A stretch of DNA of 64,000 nucleotides from Prochlorococcus sp. scB241_528O2. Its GTDB lineage: Bacteria > Cyanobacteriota > Cyanobacteriia > PCC-6307 > Cyanobiaceae. The DNA is taken from assembly GCA_000634115.1 (NCBI GenBank), contig JFLJ01000113.1, positions 62,001-126,000 on the forward strand, in the 5' to 3' direction. The notes under the pieces are model-generated. The model had not been told where the DNA came from. It made no database searches and worked only from the letters and a program-made list of their open reading frames with translations. The position numbers were made by a program, and so were the translations under genes. Below, one piece after another: positions 44,041 through 52,674 of this stretch (positions are counted from its first letter, which is position 1; each line of letters begins with the position of its first letter).

Positions 44041-45801
44041 GTGAAGCAAATTGATTCAGAGAAAAAATTAGATAGATTAAAACTCAATAAATTGTTGAAA
44101 ACAATTTATTCAAATAATACTACAGAAGAAATTAATTTTATTTCTAGTCAATTATTACAGATTTTAGATAATTTCTCAGAGAAATCAGCTTATGAAGAAA
44201 AAAGCATTAAAGAAAGTTGGAATCAATCTCATTCGGTTTTAATAACTTATGCAGATAGCATTTATAAAAATGGGGAGTCAACATTAATTACTCTTCGAGA
44301 GTTATTAAGTAAATATTTTGGCAGTCTCTCTAAAGTTGTGCATATTCTTCCTTTTCTCAAATCTACAAGCGATGGAGGTTTTGCAGTCTCAAGTTATGAA
44401 TCCTTGGAAGAAAAATTTGGAAGTTGGGATGATCTCAGAAGTATTTCCAAAAATCATGTTTTGATGGCTGATTTGGTACTTAACCATGTTTCATCATCTC
44501 ACCCATGGGTTCAACAATTTATTAAATCTCAAGAACCAGGAATTTTAAATGTTTTTTCACCGGAACAAAATCTTGACTGGTCAATGGTCGTTAGGCCAAG
44601 AAGTTCATCCTTGTTTTCTCAAATAAATACGGAAGATGGTCCTAAACAAGTTTGGACAACTTTTGGTCCAGATCAGATTGATTTGAATTGGCATAATCCC
44701 AAAATGACTATTGAGTTTTTAAATTTAATTATTACTTATTTATCTTATGGGATTAAGTGGCTTAGGCTTGATGCTGTAGGTTTTATATGGAAGGAGTCAG
44801 GAACAACTTGTTTACATTTGCCAAAAGCACATTCAATTGTAAAAATTTTAAGAATTCTATTAAATGAACTTCTTGAGGATGGCGTTTTAATAACAGAAAC
44901 AAATGTTCCTCAGAAAGAAAATTTATCTTATCTTATTCCCGAAGATGAAGCTCATATGGCATATAATTTCCCGTTACCTCCTATTCTTCTAGAAGCAATT
45001 ATCACTTCAAGAGCTGATATTTTAAACTCTTGGATTTTTGATTGGCCAAAATTACCAGATAATACTACTCTTTTTAATTTTACTGCATCACATGATGGTG
45101 TTGGGTTGAGAGCTCTTGAGGGTCTAATGAATGAGCAGAGAATTAAGGATTTATTAATTAACTGTGAAAAAAGGGGTGGGCTAGTAAGTCATAGACGTTT
45201 ATCAAATGGGTATGATAAACCTTACGAATTGAATATTAGTTGGTGGAGTGCGATGGAAGACTCTGGTAGAGATTCTAATCGATTCCAATTTGAAAGATTT
45301 ATCCTGAGTCAATTATTAGTCATGGCTCTAAAAGGAGTTCCTGCCTTTTATTTGCCTGCATTACTGGCTTCCGAAAATGATATTAAAAGCTTCTCTATGA
45401 CAGGTCAAAGAAGAGACCTTAATAGAGAAAAATTTAAATTAGAGAATCTTTTTTCTATTTTTAATAATCCTGAATCTTATCCTAATAAAAATTTAAAATA
45501 TCTTCGTAATGCTATGGATGTCAGATCAGAATTAAATCAATTTCATCCTTCTTCAGAAATGGAATGTTTGTCTAAAGGTAGAAGTGATATTGTCGTAATC
45601 AAAAGAGGTAAAGGTCCTGAATCAGTTTTTGCAATCCATAATATGACAGAAAATAAAATTAATTATCAATTGAATGATAATGATTTACTTGGAAAAACTG
45701 ATAATGATTTTAATATGCGAGATTTTTTAGAGTCCAATAAATACAATTGTAAAAATATTAATCTTGATCCGTTTCAAGTTATTTGGCTTGGTTCTTTATA
45801 A
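44041..45801 (+). CDS. GH13 sucrose-phosphorylase-like enzyme (candidate glucosylglycerate phosphorylase)
   Basis: This 586-aa GH13 (subfamily 18-like) enzyme has a GTG start. Catalytic motifs are visible as VLNHVSSSHPW, the nucleophile region IKWLRLDAVGFIW, the acid/base LITETNVP and the FTASHDGVG Asp. Relatives include sucrose phosphorylase and glucosylglycerate phosphorylase. Its neighbours (gpgS, an MpgP-like phosphatase, glycerate kinase) favour phosphorolysis of glucosylglycerate to glucose-1-P and glycerate, but specificity is inferred. The stop is 1 nt before the preferred phosphatase start. Confidence 0.82.
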   Translation: MKQIDSEKKLDRLKLNKLLKTIYSNNTTEEINFISSQLLQILDNFSEKSAYEEKSIKESWNQSHSVLITYADSIYKNGESTLITLRELLSKYFGSLSKVVHILPFLKSTSDGGFAVSSYESLEEKFGSWDDLRSISKNHVLMADLVLNHVSSSHPWVQQFIKSQEPGILNVFSPEQNLDWSMVVRPRSSSLFSQINTEDGPKQVWTTFGPDQIDLNWHNPKMTIEFLNLIITYLSYGIKWLRLDAVGFIWKESGTTCLHLPKAHSIVKILRILLNELLEDGVLITETNVPQKENLSYLIPEDEAHMAYNFPLPPILLEAIITSRADILNSWIFDWPKLPDNTTLFNFTASHDGVGLRALEGLMNEQRIKDLLINCEKRGGLVSHRRLSNGYDKPYELNISWWSAMEDSGRDSNRFQFERFILSQLLVMALKGVPAFYLPALLASENDIKSFSMTGQRRDLNREKFKLENLFSIFNNPESYPNKNLKYLRNAMDVRSELNQFHPSSEMECLSKGRSDIVVIKRGKGPESVFAIHNMTENKINYQLNDNDLLGKTDNDFNMRDFLESNKYNCKNINLDPFQVIWLGSL

Positions 45802-45802
45802 A

Positions 45803-46600
45803 ATGATTGAAAAATCTTCTCTTTGGGTTGTTAGTGATGTAGATGGCACTTTAATGGATCACGCATATGATTTAACGCCTGCAAAAGAAACTATCAAAAA
45901 TCTACAAAAATTATCTATACCTGTAATTCTTTGTACAAGTAAGACAGCAGCTGAAGTACAAGTTATTAGAGGGGAATTAAATCTAATTGATCCTTATATT
46001 GTTGAGAATGGTGCAGCAATATATGGAGAATCTCTTAAAAAGGTTAATGGAAAAATAATTCTTGGGGAAAAGTATGAAACTCTAGAAGAAATCTTAAACT
46101 TTATTTCTAAAGAAATTGACTATAAACTAACCCCTCTTAATAATCTTTCTGATAAAGAGGCAACCGAGCTTACAGGATTAAAAGGAAATTCTTTAGCTTT
46201 AATGAGAGATAGACATTGGAGTATGCCTTTTCTAAATCCGCCAGGTTTTTTAGAAGAGAGAATTAATATCTGTTGTAAAAAGTTTAAAGTTGATATTTTT
46301 AAAGGAAATAGAATGAGTCATTTATTATCTACAAATTCTAATAAAGGAAAAGCAATAAAAGCCCTTAAAAAATATTCAAATATTCCAAATATTAAAATTA
46401 TAGGTTTGGGAGATTCTCCAAATGATTTGCCTTTACTTTTAAACTCAGATATTAGAATTGTTATTCCAGGGAAAGATGGTCCTAATTTAAATTTACTAGA
46501 TAAATTAAAAGATTTGAAATTCACTTTAGCTTCTGAACCAAATGGATATGGCTGGAAAAATGAAATTAATAAATTATTAAATAACTTAGAAATCATATAG
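45803..46600 (+). CDS. MpgP-like HAD phosphatase (glucosyl-3-phosphoglycerate phosphatase candidate)
   Basis: This HAD family IIB protein has motif I LWVVSDVDGTLMDH, motif II VILCTSKTAAEVQ, and motif IV IGLGDSPNDLPLL. It matches mannosyl-3-phosphoglycerate phosphatases. The track start at 45764 lies inside the upstream gene. The ATG at 45803 (MIEKSSLWVV, 265 aa) is preferred, 1 nt after that gene's stop. It would dephosphorylate the GpgS product to the free glucosylglycerate. Confidence 0.85.
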   Translation: MIEKSSLWVVSDVDGTLMDHAYDLTPAKETIKNLQKLSIPVILCTSKTAAEVQVIRGELNLIDPYIVENGAAIYGESLKKVNGKIILGEKYETLEEILNFISKEIDYKLTPLNNLSDKEATELTGLKGNSLALMRDRHWSMPFLNPPGFLEERINICCKKFKVDIFKGNRMSHLLSTNSNKGKAIKALKKYSNIPNIKIIGLGDSPNDLPLLLNSDIRIVIPGKDGPNLNLLDKLKDLKFTLASEPNGYGWKNEINKLLNNLEII

Positions 46601-46604
46601 TAAC

Positions 46605-47549
46605 GTGAAAGATTTAGATATTAATTTTCCATTTGACAAGTTTGAAAAATTAATTATTGATATTGGCTGGGAATCATTAGATAATTGGATTTATTTTTGG
46701 AATAAACAAAAAAATATTCTTTCAATTGATCAATTTTGGACTGACAAAGTTAATGATGATTGGATTTGGGGTTTAGCTTTACCTCTATTATCTCAAGCTT
46801 ATAAATTTCACAATAATTCCTCTGAGCGAAAAATAATTGGAATTTCAGCTCTCCCTGGAACAGGTAAAACAACATTAGGTAAATGGCTTGAAGCAATTTC
46901 GTTAAAATTAAAATTTAAAATTTCTGTTATTTCAATTGATGATTTTTATCTTCCCTCAGATGAAATGAATTTAGCAATTAAGAATAATCCTTGGAATGTA
47001 TCAAGAGGTTTTCCTGGAAGTCACTCGGTAAATTTAATGTTTGAAAAATTATCAAATTGGAAACTAAATGGTCAATTAAATGTACCTGTATTTGATAAGT
47101 CATTAAGAAATGGATTAGGTGATAGATCTCATTGGATATCAGATAATCCTGATTTATTAATTATCGAGGGATGGTTTTTAGGAATAGAACCTTCTTTTAT
47201 TGATATAAATGATCAATCAATATATTCAGCAGAATTAAGTCCTCATGAGTCTTCTTATAAATTTAAAATACAAAATAACTTAAACAAATATTTAGAAGTT
47301 TGGAATTTAATAGATAATATTTGGCACTTAAAACCCTTGAAGTTTGAATATATGAATATGTGGAAGACAAATCAAGAACAAGAAATGTTTTTAAAGAAGG
47401 GCAATGCACTTCAAGATGAAAAATTATCTAATTTTTTGAGAATGCTTAATGTTTCTATTCCTCATCAAAGTTTTGATGATATAAATTCTTATGCTTTGTT
47501 GTTGATTGATCAAGATAGAAATTTAGTTGATGCTGGATTAAATTTGTAG
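46605..47549 (+). CDS. glyK: D-glycerate 3-kinase
   Basis: This 314-aa P-loop kinase has GISALPGTGKTTLGKWL, ISVISIDDFYLPSDEM, and LLIIEGWFLG. The pattern matches the plant/cyanobacterial glycerate kinase (GLYK) that ends photorespiration by making 3-PGA. The start is GTG, 4 nt after the phosphatase stop. In this cluster it could also recover glycerate released by the phosphorylase. Confidence 0.85.
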   Translation: MKDLDINFPFDKFEKLIIDIGWESLDNWIYFWNKQKNILSIDQFWTDKVNDDWIWGLALPLLSQAYKFHNNSSERKIIGISALPGTGKTTLGKWLEAISLKLKFKISVISIDDFYLPSDEMNLAIKNNPWNVSRGFPGSHSVNLMFEKLSNWKLNGQLNVPVFDKSLRNGLGDRSHWISDNPDLLIIEGWFLGIEPSFIDINDQSIYSAELSPHESSYKFKIQNNLNKYLEVWNLIDNIWHLKPLKFEYMNMWKTNQEQEMFLKKGNALQDEKLSNFLRMLNVSIPHQSFDDINSYALLLIDQDRNLVDAGLNL

Positions 47550-47639
47550 CATTTTTAAATTTATTTTTTTTTCAGTAATTTCTTATACATTTTTTATAGT
47601 TTGGAATGGTGTTTAATTACTGTGATTTGTTGTTTAAGG

Positions 47640-47867
47640 ATGGTTGAGTTTTCTTACAAAAATGAAGGTTGTAGAATGGTTGTTCTGAGATGTATCGGGC
47701 CATCAAATTTTTTTTTAGAGAGGGTTTTATTCCCAACTGACATTCTGACTTTTATGGCCCCTAAGGATTCAAGAGTTGAGATCTGGGGAAATGAATTATA
47801 TGGCCCTAAGTTGGAAGAGAGAATAAGAGTTTCATCTGATAATGAAGATTCGCCTTTAGTTGCTTAG
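47640..47867 (+). CDS. DUF1830-family protein
   Basis: The track start at 47601 (MEWCLITVICCLR) is probably too early. The ATG at 47640 gives MVEFSYKNEGCRMVVLRCIG. The FLERVLFPTDILTFMAPKDS and RVEIWGNELYG segments match the cyanobacterial DUF1830 pattern. At 75 aa it is soluble with two Cys. Its function is unknown. Confidence 0.7.
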   Translation: MVEFSYKNEGCRMVVLRCIGPSNFFLERVLFPTDILTFMAPKDSRVEIWGNELYGPKLEERIRVSSDNEDSPLVA

Positions 47868-47983
47868 AAAAAGAATACTTTAATTGTCATCGAGTGAAAA
47901 TTTTTTACAAATACTTATTTTTTATTGATATTATCTAATTAGTTTAAGTAATTAGAGATGTTTCATTTTTAATCTTAATCCAT

Positions 47984-48082
47984 TTGGAGGTTTTTTCCTC
48001 TGCAGCTATTTCTGGGGTTCTATTATTAGTTGATTTAGTAGTCTTCTTTTATCTTGGTTTAAAAGTTCCTCCAGATTATTAA
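47984..48082 (+). CDS. possible 32-aa single-pass membrane peptide
   Basis: This was translated by hand with a TTG start: MEVFSSAAISGVLLLVDLVV followed by FFYLGLKVPPDY. It has the size and single helix of small photosynthetic subunits, but I cannot match it to a known Psb/Pet/Psa peptide. The start is uncertain, since a GGAGG motif overlaps the TTG, so the true start could differ. Confidence 0.4.
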   Translation: MEVFSSAAISGVLLLVDLVVFFYLGLKVPPDY

Positions 48083-48149
48083 AGCTGAGTTTAATTATCA
48101 ATTGTTTTTGATTAATTTTTTATTACTACAATAATCTAACTATTTAATT

Positions 48150-48284
48150 ATGGATTTAACCACTATTTTATTTATATTAAGTTTGCCCTTCGTTTTATTA
48201 ACACTTTACTTTGGCACAAAAAATGATTTTTATGAAAGTGAAAATTATAAGGGAGATGGTTGCGCTCATGATGTCAAAAGGTAA
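48150..48284 (+). CDS. 44-aa membrane micro-ORF
   Basis: This was translated by hand (ATG at 48150). MDLTTILFILSLPFVLLTLY is a membrane helix, then FGTKNDFYESENYKGDGCAH with a short tail. The sequence is below the track cutoff. It ends 2 nt before the convergent exported gene. The clean anchor-plus-tail design supports translation. Confidence 0.5.
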   Translation: MDLTTILFILSLPFVLLTLYFGTKNDFYESENYKGDGCAHDVKR

Positions 48285-48286
48285 TT

Positions 48287-48565
48287 TTAATTACCACCGC
48301 TAAATACACAAGTCCATTTACTATCAAATTGCCAAACCGGTTTATATATTTCATTAGTAATTTTTTGACCGGCCTCGTTACATTTATCTAAGTCTTTCAT
48401 GGGAATAGAATGTAAAGAAGGACTTGTTATTCCGCTAACCTCTGGCCTACCACCTGGTCCTTGTCTATAAGTTCCAATTACTAACCAATAATTAGCTTTT
48501 ACAGAATTAGAAAAATAAAATAGAGAAAAAAGAAATAATACTTTTATAATTTTATTTTTTTTCAT
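48287..48565 (-). CDS. exported 92-aa hypothetical protein
   Basis: A signal peptide (IIKVLFLFSLFYFSNSVKA) is followed by a mature part of about 68 residues containing YWLVIGTYRQGPGGRPEVSG. Two Cys (LDKCNEAG and WTCVFSG) could pair after export. I recognise no family, although the short CxnC form is common in picocyanobacterial exported proteins. Confidence 0.65.
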   Translation of the reverse strand: MKKNKIIKVLFLFSLFYFSNSVKANYWLVIGTYRQGPGGRPEVSGITSPSLHSIPMKDLDKCNEAGQKITNEIYKPVWQFDSKWTCVFSGGN

Positions 48566-48630
48566 TTTTTTTATTTGCTTTTACTTATTAAGTGTAAATT
48601 CTTTTTGTTAAATTGCTATTAATAAATTAT

Positions 48631-49446
48631 ATGATTTGCAGGTTATTGGAATATTTAGAATTTATTTTATATGGAATAATTCAAGGTTTAACAGAATTCA
48701 TACCAGTAAGTAGTACAGCTCATTTAAAAGTAATATCTCTTCTTTTAGGTTTAGATGATCCGGGAACCTCTTTGTCTGCAGTTATTCAACTTGGAAGCGT
48801 TTTTGCTCTGTTTTGGTATTTTAGGAATGATATTTTTAATTTAAGAAGTAAATCTTCAACTAAAATTTTTGACTATTTCATAAATGAAAGGTTATTAATA
48901 TCCATATTAATTAGTACTATCCCAATTGTATTTCTTGGAGGAGGTATAAAATTATTTTCCCCTTACTTTTTTGATAAGATTCTACGTTCAAATTTATCCA
49001 TAGCAATAGTTTCACTTTTAATGGCTATCTATATGTACGTAGCAGATACTTCGAAAAAAGGTTCTATAAATCTAAACAATCATAATTATTCAGATAGTTT
49101 TTTGATAGGTATTTCTCAAGCATTTGCTATTATTCCTGGTTTCTCAAGATCTGGTATTACAATTTCTACCGCTCTAATATCAGGATGGGAGAGAGCAGAT
49201 GCCACAAAATTTTCTTTTCTATTAGGTATTCCTGCTATATCTCTAGCAGCGATTGTTGAGTTCATATTTTCTTTTAATGAATTTTCCTCATTTTCTTTTA
49301 TACCTTTAGTTTTAGGACTTGTTTCTACATTTTTATCTTCTTTATTAGCTATCGATTTCTTATTAAATTATTTTTCTAAAAATGGTTTGAAATTATTTAT
49401 TATTTATCGAGTTATATTTGGTATTTTAATTCTTATAAAATTATAA
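48631..49446 (+). CDS. uppP: undecaprenyl-diphosphatase
   Basis: This 8-helix membrane enzyme recycles undecaprenyl pyrophosphate for cell wall synthesis. The catalytic motifs are GIIQGLTEFIPVSSTAHL and PGFSRSGITISTAL. The track starts at a TTG at 48613, but the ATG at 48631 (MICRLLEYLEF, 271 aa) is preferred. It stands alone on the plus strand. Confidence 0.93.
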   Translation: MICRLLEYLEFILYGIIQGLTEFIPVSSTAHLKVISLLLGLDDPGTSLSAVIQLGSVFALFWYFRNDIFNLRSKSSTKIFDYFINERLLISILISTIPIVFLGGGIKLFSPYFFDKILRSNLSIAIVSLLMAIYMYVADTSKKGSINLNNHNYSDSFLIGISQAFAIIPGFSRSGITISTALISGWERADATKFSFLLGIPAISLAAIVEFIFSFNEFSSFSFIPLVLGLVSTFLSSLLAIDFLLNYFSKNGLKLFIIYRVIFGILILIKL

Positions 49447-49501
49447 GTTTTTTGTTTTTTTTGCAATTGTGTTAATGTTTAAAAAAAAATAACAAATTTA
49501 T

Positions 49502-49648
49502 ATGTTTATATCATTCCAGCTTGGTGAAGTTGAAGTTTCAAACCTTACAATAATAGTATTAACATTTTTCTCTTCTTTTACATTTATCGCTGTTGGCATT
49601 AGCTCATATAAACTGTACAAATCCCTTGTAAATGAAGACGATATGTAA
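49502..49648 (+). CDS. 48-aa single-pass membrane micro-ORF
   Basis: This was translated by hand (ATG at 49502). MFISFQLGEVEVSNLTIIVL continues as TFFSSFTFIAVGISSYKLYK, with a short acidic end. It has one membrane helix with an N-terminal amphipathic segment. It lies 1 nt from the 3' end of tRNA-Pro on the other strand. I cannot assign a family. Confidence 0.5.
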   Translation: MFISFQLGEVEVSNLTIIVLTFFSSFTFIAVGISSYKLYKSLVNEDDM

Positions 49649-49649
49649 T

Positions 49650-49722
49650 CGGAACGGCGGGATTTGAACCCACGACCCCCACTACCCCAAAGTGGTGCGC
49701 TACCAAACTGCGCTACGCCCCG
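49650..49722 (-). tRNA. tRNA-Pro (anticodon GGG)
   Basis: The complement folds into a full cloverleaf of 73 nt: acceptor CGGGGCG/CGTTCCG, D stem GCGC/GCGC, anticodon stem CCACT/AGTGG with loop TTGGGGT, and T arm GTGGG-TTCAAAT-CCCGC. Positions 34-36 are GGG, so it reads proline CCC/CCT codons. The CCA end is not encoded. Confidence 0.96.
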
Positions 49723-49756
49723 TATTATTACTATAAAGATAAGATGTATTTAATTG

Positions 49757-50479
49757 TTATTCTTTAATAGGATTGTTATCAGATCTCAATACACACTTAT
49801 TGATTTCCCAATTAAAGTTTTCCCAAATATAATCTTTTAATTTGTAATTACTTCCAGGAAAATCTCTTAACTTAACTTTTGTTGGAGAAGCAGAACAATA
49901 CTGTCTGCTTCCTTCTGATGCAAGATATTGTTGATGGTAGTTTTCTGCATAATAATAGGTTTCAATCATTTTTATTTCTGTTTCAATTAGACCAAGATTT
50001 TTTTTCTTTAGTTCTTTTTGATATTGTTCTTTACTGGCTAATATGATTTTCTTATTATTTTCATTTTTATAATATATTGCTGACCTATATTGAGTACCTA
50101 GATCGTTACCTTGTCGATTTTTTTGAGTAGGGTCATGACATTCCCAAAACATTTTTAACAAATCACTTATATCTATTTTACTTTTATTCCAGATGACTCT
50201 TACAACTTCTGAATGATTAGTTAAACCCGAACATACTTCATAATAAGTTGGATTGCTTTTATTACCACCTGCATATCCTACAGAAGTTGATACAACTCCT
50301 GGAAGTTTCCAAAAACATTTTTCTGCTCCCCAGAAACAACCACACCCAAATATTATTTCATCTTCTTGAAAATTAGGCTCTTTTTTTATATCTGTTTTTA
50401 ATATTCTATGAAGTAAATTATCATCATTATTCAAAGTTGACTCTTCTTTATTCATAATGTTTTTTAGGAATTCAAACAT
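49757..50479 (-). CDS. msrA: peptide methionine sulfoxide reductase A
   Basis: This 240-aa enzyme repairs methionine-S-sulfoxide in proteins. The catalytic motif is IIFGCGCFWGAEKCFW, followed by GVVSTSVGYAGG and the QYRSAIYY and YYAENYHQQYL segments. A leader of about 45 residues precedes the catalytic Cys, and a resolving-Cys region lies near the C-terminus (RQYCSAS). Oxidative-stress repair fits a high-light lifestyle. Confidence 0.93.
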   Translation of the reverse strand: MFEFLKNIMNKEESTLNNDDNLLHRILKTDIKKEPNFQEDEIIFGCGCFWGAEKCFWKLPGVVSTSVGYAGGNKSNPTYYEVCSGLTNHSEVVRVIWNKSKIDISDLLKMFWECHDPTQKNRQGNDLGTQYRSAIYYKNENNKKIILASKEQYQKELKKKNLGLIETEIKMIETYYYAENYHQQYLASEGSRQYCSASPTKVKLRDFPGSNYKLKDYIWENFNWEINKCVLRSDNNPIKE

Positions 50480-50517
50480 AACTTAAATTTCATATATCAT
50501 AAATTAAAAAAATACTT

Positions 50518-52263
50518 TTAGCTCTTAACAATGTTGGTTGCAAGCTCTCTTTCCCAAAGTTGTTTATATAGACCGTTCTCTTTTAGTAATTCTTTATGAT
50601 TACCTTCTTGTACTATTACCCCTTTGTCCATTACTAAGACCCTGTCACATGTAGCAGCCACAGATAGCTGATGACTAATCATTAAAATTGTTTTATTACT
50701 TCTTTCTCTCATTTCATCTATTATTCTTGCTGCTGTATTATTATCCACGCTTGCTAAAGCATCATCAAGAATTACAACAGGAGAATTTACAAGTAATGCT
50801 CTTCCAAGAGCTGTTCTTTGTCTCTGTCCACCACTTAGTGTAATACCTCTTTCTCCAACAATTGTTTGAAACTTTTGAGGAAAATTATTTATATCATCTA
50901 TTAAAGCAGCTTTTGTAGCACTTTCTTTGACTAATCTCTTTGGCGCTTTTGGTTCTCCAAAACGTAGATTTTCTGAGATTGTGGAAGTAAATAAGAATGC
51001 TTCTTGCGGAACAATTGCAATATTTTTTCTAAGATCTTCTAATTTAATAGTTTTTACATCAATTTCATCTAAAAATAATTGACCGTCAGGAATTTCAATA
51101 GTTCTTCCTAGAGATTTTGCTAGTGTTGTTTTGCCACAACCTATAGGACCAACTATTGCGATAAGTTCCCCAGGATAAATTTTAAAATTTAGACCATTTA
51201 ATGAATTAAATTTTGATCCTGGATATCTTACTGTTAAGTGCTTTGCTTCTAAAAGTCCTTTTACTCTTTTCTTTAGAAATTTTGTGTTGGTACTATCTAC
51301 AATATTTGGATTGTTCTTAAATATTTCTTCTACACGATCTATACTTACTTGACCGAGTTGAAAAGTATTTAATGTAAAACCTAAAAGAGCGGTAGGGAAA
51401 ACTAGTCTTTCAACGTAAAGAATTAAAGCTACTAAACCACCTATTGTAATAAATCCACTCTCTAATTGAAATGTTCCTAATCCTAATAAAATCAATAATG
51501 AAATTGATGAAATACCTTGCAACAACGGAAAAAGTGTACTTGCTGTTCTTGCAAGTTTTATCGCCGAATTTCGATAAGCATCGTTGTGTATATTAAATTC
51601 TCTCTTCTCTGCATTTTCTTGTGCATAGATTTTTATAGCACTTATGCCAGAAAGATCTTCTTGTATTAAATCACTAAGTTTGGATAATGATTCTTGTTGA
51701 GCTTTTCTTTGGTTAACCATTCTACTGCCGAATAAACTTACAATTCCAAGGATTAATGGGAATATCATTAATGCAGATATCGTTAATATTCTATTAATCG
51801 AAAACATTGATGGAATTGTAAATGAATAGGCTAAGGTAATGTTGCATAAACTTAAAACAGTAAAACCTAAAAGCCTTCTTATGTTTTCGACATCACTAGT
51901 GGCTCTACTAATAATATCTCCACTACCTTTTTTTTGTATCCATTCTGGGTCCTGAATAAGCAAGTGATCGAATAGTTTCTGTCGCAGATTTACTTCAACC
52001 TTTCTACCTATACCAAATACAATCTGTCTAGAGAATAGTCTGATTAAACCCATACAAGTTGCTAATAAGATTAACCACAATGACTTAGAAAGAACAAAAT
52101 CTGATGAAAAGCCATTTTGTAATTGGTCAATTATATTTTTTACTTCTAAGGGTATTACAACGCTCAAAATATTTACTATCAAGAGAGCTAAAGCTCCATA
52201 TAAAAATTCTTTTTTGTATGGTCTGAGGTATTTAAATATAATTTTTAACTTTAAATTTTTCAT
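50518..52263 (-). CDS. ABC exporter, fused permease and ATPase (MsbA/MdlB-like)
   Basis: This 581-aa half-transporter has six membrane helices in residues 1-310 and an ATPase domain afterwards: Walker A IVGPIGCGKTTLAKSL, Q-loop NIAIVPQEAF, signature TLSGGQRQRTALGRAL, Walker B VVILDDALAS and H-loop MISHQLS. Such exporters move lipids or drugs as dimers. The substrate cannot be told. It lies 38 nt upstream of msrA on the same strand. Confidence 0.9.
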   Translation of the reverse strand: MKNLKLKIIFKYLRPYKKEFLYGALALLIVNILSVVIPLEVKNIIDQLQNGFSSDFVLSKSLWLILLATCMGLIRLFSRQIVFGIGRKVEVNLRQKLFDHLLIQDPEWIQKKGSGDIISRATSDVENIRRLLGFTVLSLCNITLAYSFTIPSMFSINRILTISALMIFPLILGIVSLFGSRMVNQRKAQQESLSKLSDLIQEDLSGISAIKIYAQENAEKREFNIHNDAYRNSAIKLARTASTLFPLLQGISSISLLILLGLGTFQLESGFITIGGLVALILYVERLVFPTALLGFTLNTFQLGQVSIDRVEEIFKNNPNIVDSTNTKFLKKRVKGLLEAKHLTVRYPGSKFNSLNGLNFKIYPGELIAIVGPIGCGKTTLAKSLGRTIEIPDGQLFLDEIDVKTIKLEDLRKNIAIVPQEAFLFTSTISENLRFGEPKAPKRLVKESATKAALIDDINNFPQKFQTIVGERGITLSGGQRQRTALGRALLVNSPVVILDDALASVDNNTAARIIDEMRERSNKTILMISHQLSVAATCDRVLVMDKGVIVQEGNHKELLKENGLYKQLWERELATNIVKS

Positions 52264-52343
52264 TTAATTTTGCCGATATGATTAAGATAATGTTTCATTT
52301 TTAAATATGTGAGCTAATTTTATAAATGATTCAGTATTTACCT

Positions 52344-52640
52344 ATGAGTAACGAACAAACTCATCCTTTACACTCAACAGACAAGAATATTATAGATCTT
52401 CTTATCAGTAAAGAAAAACCAGAGGATCTTGACCTCATTAATTTAGCTAGACTAATAAATCGTTATAGTGATTTCCCAGGAGAAATGGAAATTAAAAACG
52501 ATATTGAAAAAATTCTAAAATTTTGGAAAATTTCTAAAAATGAACTTTTTTCAAAAACAAAAAATATTTGGTCAAAAAGCTTCAGGCCTTCTAATACAAA
52601 TAAAGATTTAGTAGGTTCAGGTTTTGATACTTCAAATTGA
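52344..52640 (+). CDS. DUF3288-family protein
   Basis: The track start at 52326 is likely early. The ATG at 52344 (MSNEQTHPLHSTDKNIIDLL, 98 aa) matches the cyanobacterial DUF3288 pattern with LINLARLINRYSDFPGEMEI and KFWKISKNELFSKTKNIW. The protein is soluble and helical. It lies upstream of trpD on the same strand. Its function is unknown. Confidence 0.78.
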   Translation: MSNEQTHPLHSTDKNIIDLLISKEKPEDLDLINLARLINRYSDFPGEMEIKNDIEKILKFWKISKNELFSKTKNIWSKSFRPSNTNKDLVGSGFDTSN

Positions 52641-52674
52641 CTTTACTGAATAATTGTCTCATTTAAATAAAATA

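Noticed and set aside
49650-49722. tRNA-Pro read as anticodon TGG
   Set aside because: With a perfect 5-bp anticodon stem (CCACT/AGTGG) the loop is TTGGGGT and positions 34-36 are GGG. The TGG reading requires shifting the stem.
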